Part shown: piece by piece, positions 6,829 through 13,537 of the stretch
Layout: every line of letters starts with the position of its first letter
How positions within the stretch are numbered: position 1 is the first letter of the stretch
DNA from: Hymenobacter sedentarius
GTDB lineage: Bacteria > Bacteroidota > Bacteroidia > Cytophagales > Hymenobacteraceae
Assembly (NCBI RefSeq): GCF_001507645.1
Contig: NZ_CP013909.1
Location: 4,526,001 to 4,590,000, forward strand
Reading direction: 5' to 3'
Length of the DNA: 64,000 bases
Program-made: the position numbers and the translations under genes
Notes under the pieces: generated by a model
What the model saw: only the letters and a program-made list of their open reading frames with translations
Database searches by the model: none
What the model was told of the DNA's origin: nothing

Positions 6829-8142
6829 ATGACTCCTTTGCTTTCTGCTCCTGGTACCTTTTATGCGCTGTGGCAACTGCCGGAGCATTATTTGCTCATG
6901 GCGCCGGACTACACCATTCTGGACGCCAGCGACCCGTACCTGGCCGTCACCTTTAAGCAGCGCGACGTCATTGTGGGCCGCAACGTCTTCGACGTGTTCC
7001 CGCGGGCCGACCAGAACGACTGGAAGGTATTTAGCGATTCGCTGGAGCACGTGCGCCAGCACGGCACGCCCCACACCATGCCCCGCATCCGGTACGACAT
7101 GCAGCGCACCGCCGAGCAGGGCGGCGGCCTGGAGGAGCGGTACTGGGAAACCACCAACTACCCGCAGCTGGATGCGCAGGGAAACGTGCAGGCCATCTTG
7201 CTGAAGACCACGGATGTGACGGAGCAGCACCTGGTGGAACAGCAGGCCCAGGCCATGCAGCGCGACCTGCTGGAAAGCCAGGAGCGGTCGAAGTTTATTC
7301 TGGAGGCGCTGCCGGTGATGGTCTGGACCACCCGGCCCGATGGCTCGTCCGACTACTTCAACCAGCGCTGGCTCACCTTCACGGGCAGAACCATGGCGCA
7401 GGAAGTGGAATTTGGCTGGCTGGAGGGCGTGCACCCCGACGACCGCGACGCGGCCAACACGGCGTGGCGCCTGGCCTACGAATCGGGCGAAGCGTACCAG
7501 ACCGAGTACCGCCTGCGCTGCGCCGACGGCGACTACCGCTGGGTGCTGGCCCGCGGCATCCCGCGGCGCGACGCGCAGGGCCAAGTGAGCATGTGGGTGG
7601 GCTGCTCGGTCGACATTCACGACCAGAAGGCGCTGGTGGTGGAGCTGCTGCAGGCCAACGAGGAGCAAGCCGCCCTCTCGGACCAGGCGTATCAGGCATT
7701 TCAGCTGGCCCAAAGCCAGCGCGAAACGTTTTACAACCTGTTCCAGCAGGCCCCGGCGCTGGTGGCCATTGTGCGGGGCCCGCAGTACGTGTTTGAGTTT
7801 GCCAACCCGCGCTACCACGAGCTGTTCGCCACCGATGACATCACCGGGCACGCGGTGCTCGACATCGTGCCCGAAGCAGCCGAACAAGGCTTCATTGCCC
7901 TACTCGACCACGTGTACCAGACGGGCGAGCCATTCTACGGCAAGGAGATGCGGCTGCAGCTGCACCGCCGCGCCTCCGGCCAGATTGAATCGCGGTACTT
8001 CGACTTCGTGTACCAAGCATTCCGCGAAAACGGCGCGATTGTGGGCATTTTCAGCTTTGCGTTTGACGTGACCGAACTCGTGGAAGCCCGGCAGCAACTA
8101 CGGGCTTTTGCGGCCTCGCCCCAATCTCCCTCGGCTTCCTGA
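6829..8142 (+). CDS. PAS-only sensor protein (three PAS domains, no kinase domain)
   Basis: A 437-residue soluble protein. A first PAS domain (about 15-130) has DYTILDASDPYLAV and ends at LLKTTDVTEQ. A second, PAS_3-type domain (about 155-265) has FNQRWLTFTG, GVHPDDRDA and YRWVLARGIP. A third (about 300-420) has FYNLFQQAPALVAIVRGP and FDFVYQAF. After a short helix the protein simply stops; there is no HisKA, HATPase or GGDEF domain. Its stop overlaps the next ATG (TGATG), which suggests translational coupling to the CZB-like protein. It may signal by protein contact to one of the kinases nearby. Confidence 0.85.
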   Translation: MTPLLSAPGTFYALWQLPEHYLLMAPDYTILDASDPYLAVTFKQRDVIVGRNVFDVFPRADQNDWKVFSDSLEHVRQHGTPHTMPRIRYDMQRTAEQGGGLEERYWETTNYPQLDAQGNVQAILLKTTDVTEQHLVEQQAQAMQRDLLESQERSKFILEALPVMVWTTRPDGSSDYFNQRWLTFTGRTMAQEVEFGWLEGVHPDDRDAANTAWRLAYESGEAYQTEYRLRCADGDYRWVLARGIPRRDAQGQVSMWVGCSVDIHDQKALVVELLQANEEQAALSDQAYQAFQLAQSQRETFYNLFQQAPALVAIVRGPQYVFEFANPRYHELFATDDITGHAVLDIVPEAAEQGFIALLDHVYQTGEPFYGKEMRLQLHRRASGQIESRYFDFVYQAFRENGAIVGIFSFAFDVTELVEARQQLRAFAASPQSPSAS

Positions 8143-8555
8143 TGTCAGTAAGTGCGCATGTACCAATTTCAACGCCCTTACGGATGGATGTAAACACCCT
8201 TGATTTTCAGCAGGCCCGGATTAAACAGATTCTGTTTAAGTCGCAGCTGCGCTCGGTGCTTTACGGCGTGCGGGAGGCCGACGAGGCGTTGTTTGCGCCG
8301 CAGGGCAACGCGCTGGGCCAGTGGCTGAGCAGCGTCATCAAGCCCAAGTTTCCGCTGCGGCCGGAGGTGCGGGAAGCCGAGCGGCTGCTCCACGACATGC
8401 TCGGCACGGGGCGGGAGCTGGCCGCGCAGTACCGCCGCGGCCAGATAGACGAAGCCCGCCGGGGGCTCACGCGCATTGACCGGATTGGCGAGCAGCTGGT
8501 GAGCGTGCTGCATAAGCTGGGGCAGGAAGCGGGTCGTTTCGGCGCGGCGGCCTAG
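8142..8555 (+). CDS. Small helical protein resembling a CZB domain
   Basis: A 137-residue, mostly helical protein whose ATG shares a base with the stop of the PAS gene. Residues 20-110 resemble the chemoreceptor zinc-binding (CZB) domain: a helix with QARIKQILFKSQLRSVLYGV, an ALGQWL turn, then a helix with LLHDML. CZB domains bind zinc through three His and one Cys, the Cys lying just before LGxWL. Here that position is Asn and at least one His is replaced, so zinc binding looks lost or altered. The CZB assignment is by eye and moderately uncertain; the coupling to the sensor gene is clear. Confidence 0.7.
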   Translation: MSVSAHVPISTPLRMDVNTLDFQQARIKQILFKSQLRSVLYGVREADEALFAPQGNALGQWLSSVIKPKFPLRPEVREAERLLHDMLGTGRELAAQYRRGQIDEARRGLTRIDRIGEQLVSVLHKLGQEAGRFGAAA

Positions 8556-8849
8556 TGCCGGGCAAGTTTGCGCGGCTGCTGACGGCGGCCGCTGCCCCGG
8601 TGCGGCGAAGCGGCCACTGGCCAGGAGCTGGCCGCATTTGGAGGTGTGAGCCACTACCCTCGTACGGAGCGGGCTGGGCGGTGCGCTAGCGGTGGTAGGG
8701 AAGCGCCGGGGGTGCCCGCTGCGCTGCCGAATGGCGGCCCGCCAACAAGAGCCCCGGCCCTGCGTAAAATGGGGCCACGCCTCAGGGAACAATTAGGACA
8801 GGTTGAGCCACTGGCCATCCCCTGGTTTTCCCGTGTACCTGAATTATAT

Positions 8850-10658
8850 ATGGGAATAATTACGCTGTTGGGAATGCTTCTGGTGGTTGCGGGCTGCTCG
8901 GGCCCGCCGCAGCAACCCGGCCTGCCGGCACCGGCGCCAGACACCACGCTGCCGTATGCCCGTCGCCGCATTGTATTGCCAAACGTGCCCGAGCGGGGCC
9001 GCGTGCTGGACCGGCACGACTCCGTGCTGGTGGCCACCCGCCCGCAGTACCTGCTGCAGCTGCCGCGCCGCCCGCCGCTGGACACGCTCGCGCTGGGCCA
9101 GCTGCTGGGCTGGGGGCCGGCGACCATCCGGCGGCGCATTGCCGAGGCCCTGCCCTATGAAGAAGCCCCGGCCGGCTATCCGGTGCAATTGCGCCTAACG
9201 GCCAAAGAGGCCGAGCGGGTGCGCCGGCAGCGCCGCGAGTGGCCCCAGCTCGCGCTGACCGAGCAGCGCCGGCGGGCTTATACCACGGCCGCGGGGGCCG
9301 CGGTGCTGGGCTACCTGGGCAGCGAAGCGCAACCGTTTTTCCGGCAGGCCCAACGCTACCGCCGCGGCCGCTTCTACCGGCTGCGCAACGGCGGCGTCGA
9401 GACCTACTACAACGGCCTGCTCGGCGGCCACCGCGGGTACCGGCACCCGCTGGTGGACTCCACGGGCCAGGAGCGCGGCACGTGGGCGCCGGATACGGCC
9501 TTCCAGCAAGGCCAGGACCTGCACCTGACCCTCGATGTGAAGCTGCAGGCCTACGCCGAACAGCTGCTGGGCCGCCGCAAGGGCTACCTGGTGGCGCTGG
9601 ACCCGCGCACCGGGGAAATCCTGGCCTACGTGTCGGGGCCGACTTACAAGCCCGCCGCCCTGACGGCCCCCGACCAGGCGGGCGTCCGGGCCAAGCTGCT
9701 CGAGCACGAAGACATGCCGCTGCTGAACCGGCCCGCAACCCAAGCCCGCCCGCCGGGCTCGGTGTTTAAGCTGGTGAACGCCGCCATTGCCCTGCAGCTG
9801 GGCGCCATCACCCCGGCCACGGCCTTCCGGTGCGACCAGTCGCTGGTGAGCTGCGTGCACCGCCACCCGCCGGGCAAGAACCTGACCCTGGGGCTGATGT
9901 ACAGCTGCAACCCCTACTTCTATCAGGTGTTTCGCCGGCTCATCGGCCGGGTGCCCGACAGCCTGACCCAGGACTCGGCCGCGGCCCGCCACGCCAACCT
10001 GGCGCAGTGGCGCCGCTATGCCCGCTCGTTTGGGCTGGATTCGGTGCTGGGCGTGGACCTGCCGCGCGAAGCGCCGGGCTTCCTGCCCACGCCGGCGTAC
10101 TACGACACGGCCCGACGCACGACGCGCTGGACCTACCGCTCGATTTATTCGCTCAGCATCGGGCAGGGCGAAATCAACCTCACGGGCCTGCAAATGGCCA
10201 ACCTGGCCGCCATCATTGCCAACCGGGGCTGGTACTACCCGCCCCACCTCGTGCGCAGCGTGGGAGACACCGGGCCACTGGCGCGCTTTAGGGAAAAGCA
10301 CCACACCCTCGTCGACAGCGCCCACATCGCCGCGCTGGTGCCGGGCATGGTGGCCGTGTTGCAGCGCGGCGGCACCGCCGACGCCTCCAGCCTAGCCGAT
10401 GTGGGCATTACGGTGGCGGGCAAGACCGGGACCGTGGAAAACGACGAGGGCGACGACCACGCCGCCTTTGTGGGCTTCGCGCCGGCCGAGGCACCCCAAA
10501 TAGCCGTGGCCGTGTACCTGGAAAACGCGGGCTTTGGGGCCACGGCCGCGGCGCCCTGCGCCGCCCTGGTAATGGAGCAGTACCTGCGCGGCCGCATAGC
10601 CCCCCGCCGAAAAAAATGGGAGGCCCGCATCCAGCACCGGGCCCGACACGGGTATTGA
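8850..10658 (+). CDS. Penicillin-binding protein 2-like transpeptidase with a lipoprotein signal
   Basis: From the ATG at 8850 the protein has 602 residues; the frame is open upstream to 8646 but that part is compositionally meaningless. The start gives MGIITLLGMLLVVAGCSG, a lipoprotein signal with Cys16, instead of the usual N-terminal anchor helix. A class B PBP dimerisation region (PERGRVLDRHDSVL) leads into the transpeptidase domain. Active-site motifs are intact: SVFK (Ser304, Lys307), SCN (Ser352) and KTG (Lys525). It would cross-link peptidoglycan in the periplasm. There is no mreC, mreD or rodA alongside, so it may be an accessory copy. Length and motif order match PBP2 (MrdA). Confidence 0.88.
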   Translation: MGIITLLGMLLVVAGCSGPPQQPGLPAPAPDTTLPYARRRIVLPNVPERGRVLDRHDSVLVATRPQYLLQLPRRPPLDTLALGQLLGWGPATIRRRIAEALPYEEAPAGYPVQLRLTAKEAERVRRQRREWPQLALTEQRRRAYTTAAGAAVLGYLGSEAQPFFRQAQRYRRGRFYRLRNGGVETYYNGLLGGHRGYRHPLVDSTGQERGTWAPDTAFQQGQDLHLTLDVKLQAYAEQLLGRRKGYLVALDPRTGEILAYVSGPTYKPAALTAPDQAGVRAKLLEHEDMPLLNRPATQARPPGSVFKLVNAAIALQLGAITPATAFRCDQSLVSCVHRHPPGKNLTLGLMYSCNPYFYQVFRRLIGRVPDSLTQDSAAARHANLAQWRRYARSFGLDSVLGVDLPREAPGFLPTPAYYDTARRTTRWTYRSIYSLSIGQGEINLTGLQMANLAAIIANRGWYYPPHLVRSVGDTGPLARFREKHHTLVDSAHIAALVPGMVAVLQRGGTADASSLADVGITVAGKTGTVENDEGDDHAAFVGFAPAEAPQIAVAVYLENAGFGATAAAPCAALVMEQYLRGRIAPRRKKWEARIQHRARHGY

Positions 10659-10760
10659 CCCCGCGTGGAGCCGTGGGGCGGCGGGGCATAAAAAGCGCCG
10701 CACCTGGCTGGGAGTTGCCCGCCATGGCCCCGACACCGGCCTCGGGCCGGGTTATTGCAC

Positions 10761-10790
10761 CCGACGCGAGCGGGCCAGATGGCCCGCTCG
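10761..10790. repeat. 30-bp hairpin repeat, copy 1
   Basis: It contains a perfect 10-bp stem with an AGAT loop (CGAGCGGGCC/GGCCCGCTCG) and six further bases that are also conserved. An identical 30-bp copy lies inverted at 16643-16672. It lies between convergent genes, where it can act as a bidirectional terminator. Confidence 0.75.
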
Positions 10791-10829
10791 GTTGCTATGG
10801 GAGGAAGGCCGGCAGCTATAAGGAGCGCG

Positions 10830-11558
10830 CTACGGCTGGCGCTCCAGCTGCTGGATGGCCGTGTTAATCTGTTGCTGCAGGATTTTGGCGACCACCGCCG
10901 CTTCTTCCCGGCGGGAGGCCTGGTAAGATAGGGCCGCGGGCGTATCGGGGGCGTCTTCCCACTGCATGAGCTCGGCCAGGGTGTCGAGGCGGCTGATGGA
11001 GGTGCCGATGGCGGTATATACGTCGGCCCACAACGCCGGCGCGGGCGCCGAGGCCGCGGCCAGGGCCACTTGCAGGTCGAACAGCCGCAAGGCCACGTCG
11101 GCCAGCTCGCGCAGCAGCACCGCTTCCTCGGGGGCCAGCAGGCGGGGCTTGCGGTCGATGACGCACAGAGTGCCCACGGCCTCGCCGGTGGCGGTGTGCA
11201 GGGGGGAGCCGGCGTAGAAGCGCAGGCCCAGGTCGCCGACGGCGGTGGGGTCTATGAGGGTGCAGGGCCGGTCGGCCAGGTTGTCAAACACGGTGGCTTC
11301 CTCGCTCAGAATGGCCACGGAGCAGAGGCTCTCGCCGCGGGGAACCCGCTCCGGGGCTTCGGGAAGGCCGGAGTTGCCGCGAAACCAGACGGTGTCGGCC
11401 TCGACCAGCGAAACCAGCGCGATGGGCACCTGAAACAGCTTGCCGGTGAGGCGCACAAACTCGTCGAAGAAGGGGGCGTCGCCGGCGACGCGGTAGGCTT
11501 GCAGGGCCGCCAGGCGCTGGGCTTCGTTGGAAGCAAGCAGGTGATGAGGAGTGGCCAT
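10830..11558 (-). CDS. GAF domain protein
   Basis: A 242-residue cytoplasmic protein with one GAF domain at about residues 20-165 (FQVPIALVSLVEADTVWF, PRGESLCSVAI, LRFYAGSPL, GTLCVIDRKPR) and a helical C-terminal tail to residue 240. GAF domains of this phytochrome-like subtype bind small ligands or mediate dimerisation in signal proteins. There is no output domain. It resembles the GAF protein at 11945-12508 and diverges from it across a 386-bp gap. The ligand is unknown. Confidence 0.88.
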   Translation of the reverse strand: MATPHHLLASNEAQRLAALQAYRVAGDAPFFDEFVRLTGKLFQVPIALVSLVEADTVWFRGNSGLPEAPERVPRGESLCSVAILSEEATVFDNLADRPCTLIDPTAVGDLGLRFYAGSPLHTATGEAVGTLCVIDRKPRLLAPEEAVLLRELADVALRLFDLQVALAAASAPAPALWADVYTAIGTSISRLDTLAELMQWEDAPDTPAALSYQASRREEAAVVAKILQQQINTAIQQLERQP

Positions 11559-11944
11559 GAAGCGCAGAAAAAAGAAGGCGAAGGTAGCGAGCGACCCGGA
11601 GCCGGCCGGAATACCACAAGCCGGGCGACGTCACTTTGTTTTTTCCTACCACCCACCCCGAAGGCAGTCGGCCTGCCAGCCAGCGCCTTGCCCCTGCCCT
11701 TGTACCGGGCTAGCCGTGGCTTGGCGCTGCTTGCGGGCAGTGTGCAGGCGGTCGAATTCGGATGGCCGAGGCCGGCGGGAGCTGGCTCAACTTGGTTTTA
11801 ATTGAGCATTGAGCTGCATTTGCCCCACCAAACGCCGCCTATTTGGCCTGGGCCGGAAAGCTACCGCGCAGTGAATGGCCAACCCTTAGGCCCCAAGCCA
11901 TACCTTTACGGCCTCTCTATCTCTACTCTTTAATCAGTTTTGCT
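11559..11944. other. Divergent intergenic region between two GAF genes
   Basis: About 386 bases with no supported gene. It must hold the promoters of both GAF genes, but no complete TTG/TAnnTTTG pair was found; TACCTTTA near 11903 is a weak -7 candidate for the rightward gene. Confidence 0.4.
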
Positions 11945-12508
11945 ATGATGACTGATACCCCACACGAAGCAGCCCGGCTGGCGGCGCTGAAGCGCTACGA
12001 CATCTTGGATTCGCCGCAGGACGGCAGCCTGAACCGGCTCACCGCGCTGGCGGCCAAAATGTTCAACATGCCCATTGCCATTATCAGCATGGTGGACGAA
12101 GACCGGATTTGGTTTAAGTCGCTTCATGGATTGGACGCGGAGCAGATTGACCGGGGCGGGGGACTGTGCGACTCGGCCATCCTGTCGGAAGACGTGTACA
12201 TTGTGGAGGATGCGCGCCAGGACCCGCGCACGCTGACCAACCCGCTGGTGGTGGGGGAAATGGGCCTGCGCTTTTACGCCGCTTCGCCCCTGACCACGCA
12301 CGACGGCCACAACCTGGGCACGTTCTGCCTTATCGACCAAAAGCCCCGCTACCTGAACCAGGCCCAGCAGCTGATGCTGCAGGACCTGGCGGGCATTGCC
12401 ATGGACGAGATTGAACTGCGCCTGGCGGCTCGCTCGGCCGTGGCGGCCAGCACGCGCCGGGTAGCCGAGCTGGAACAGGAACTGGAGCAGGCCCGGAAGC
12501 AAGCCTGA
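11945..12508 (+). CDS. GAF domain protein
   Basis: A 187-residue protein from the ATG at 11945 (MMTDTPHEAARLAALKRYDI). It is a nearly complete single GAF domain (MPIAIISMVDEDRIWFKS, GLCDSAILSEDVYIVEDAR, LRFYAASPL, GTFCLIDQKPR) followed by a short coiled tail (VAELEQELEQARKQA). Proteins like this are frequent stand-alone GAF modules in Bacteroidota and are also found fused ahead of histidine kinases. A perfect GC-rich palindrome at 12519-12540 follows and separates it from the convergent small gene. Confidence 0.88.
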   Translation: MMTDTPHEAARLAALKRYDILDSPQDGSLNRLTALAAKMFNMPIAIISMVDEDRIWFKSLHGLDAEQIDRGGGLCDSAILSEDVYIVEDARQDPRTLTNPLVVGEMGLRFYAASPLTTHDGHNLGTFCLIDQKPRYLNQAQQLMLQDLAGIAMDEIELRLAARSAVAASTRRVAELEQELEQARKQA

Positions 12509-12518
12509 CCAGGAAGCC

Positions 12519-12540
12519 CGGGGCCGGGCGCCCGGCCCCG
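12519..12540. terminator. GC-rich palindrome between convergent genes
   Basis: A perfect 22-bp palindrome (11-bp arms, no spacer) lies 11 bp after the GAF stop and 24 bp from the convergent gene end. There is no T-run, so termination is inferred from position only. Confidence 0.45.
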
Positions 12541-12563
12541 GGCCGGGCCCCGAAGATGGCGGG

Positions 12564-12983
12564 CTAGGCTACTTCCCGCAGCCAGGCCACGGCCTTGTCT
12601 TCCGCATCGAAGAAACGGTACGAGAGCACGGACGCTTTGGCTTCGTGCATCACCTGGTCCATCGAGAGCCGGGCAAAGGCGTCGTCGGCCAGGAGAATGG
12701 CGCCGCGGAGGCCGCCGGGGCGCTGGCGGGAGGCGTCGAGCCAGTAGTCCACAATCCAGGCGCTTTCCTCTTCGGTGAAAGGGGCCATCTGGCGCTGGTC
12801 GCCGAGCATGCGGTGCCAATCATTCCGAACGAGGAGGTTGCGGGTGTGCGTGAGCAGGGCCTGCAAGTCGGAGAGCTGGCGCTTGCCGGGACGGTATTGG
12901 AAAATAACAAACCCCTCGGGGTGCTCGAGCAGGCGGCCGACGCTGTTTTCGAAGTAAAGCTTGGGGGTAGCGGTGGGCTGCAT
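12564..12983 (-). CDS. STAS-like small protein, intact paralogue
   Basis: The ATG at 12983 (MQPTATPKLYFENSVGRLLE) gives 139 residues; this start aligns with those of the copies at 222-638 and 19434-19850. Shared features are the opening LYFENxVGRLxxHPxGF, a central RQLSDLQALL helix, WHRMLGDQR, GLRGAILLADDAFARLSMDQ and the closing helix with AVAWL. It is probably a cytoplasmic STAS/SpoIIAA-like domain. It lies between GAF and kinase/regulator genes, which suggests a role in signalling. No catalytic residues stand out. Confidence 0.75.
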   Translation of the reverse strand: MQPTATPKLYFENSVGRLLEHPEGFVIFQYRPGKRQLSDLQALLTHTRNLLVRNDWHRMLGDQRQMAPFTEEESAWIVDYWLDASRQRPGGLRGAILLADDAFARLSMDQVMHEAKASVLSYRFFDAEDKAVAWLREVA

Positions 12984-13089
12984 GTAGCGAAGGCGGTGGC
13001 GCAAAGGGCCGGATGGTGGGGCCGCAAAAGTAGGGCCCGAAAGCCTGAGAACGCAGAATAGCCGAACTGGTTGGTTTTCTTAGCGCGGA

Positions 13090-13515
13090 CTAGTGAACTG
13101 CCGGGCTGGGCGGAAAGTAGTCGGCCAGCACCTGGGTGACTTTATCCTCGGTGAGGGGCTTGGAGAGGAACCCGGCGACGGGCAAGGCCTGGACGCGCGC
13201 CAAGTCGCGGGGGTTGAGGGAGGTAGTGAGCATGATGACCACGACGTCCTGCTGCTGGGCCGGCGGCAGGTGCTGGAAAGACTGGAGAAACGCAATGCCG
13301 TCCATGACCGGCATGTTGATGTCGAGGAAGACGAGGACGGGGCAGCGGCGCGAGGGGGACTGGCAGTGGGTGCGCAGCACGTCGAGGGCCTCCTGGCCAT
13401 TCAGGGCCGTGAGCACCTGGGCGGTTGCGTCGAAGCGCTGCAGCAGCTTGGCGTTGAGAAAGTTGTTGGTGTAGTCGTCGTCGACGAGGAGGATGGGGCT
13501 GGGCAGGGCGGGCAT
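13090..13515 (-). CDS. Single-domain response regulator
   Basis: A 141-residue receiver domain: acidic pocket Asp12-Asp13 (LLVDDDYTN), phosphoacceptor Asp65 (VFLDINMPVMDG), Thr near 97 (MLTTS) and Lys119 (LSKPLT). There is no output domain, so it works by protein contact, as CheY-like regulators do. It begins 22 bp after the stop of the large PAS kinase and is on the same strand, making that kinase the obvious partner. It is paralogous to the regulator at 16702-17124. Confidence 0.92.
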   Translation of the reverse strand: MPALPSPILLVDDDYTNNFLNAKLLQRFDATAQVLTALNGQEALDVLRTHCQSPSRRCPVLVFLDINMPVMDGIAFLQSFQHLPPAQQQDVVVIMLTTSLNPRDLARVQALPVAGFLSKPLTEDKVTQVLADYFPPSPAVH

Positions 13516-13537
13516 GCGGGCGGCCTGGGAAAAGGCA

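Noticed and set aside
8646..8849. N-terminal extension of the penicillin-binding protein
   Set aside because: The 68 extra residues are Pro/Arg/Gly-rich; the downstream ATG gives a well-formed lipoprotein signal.
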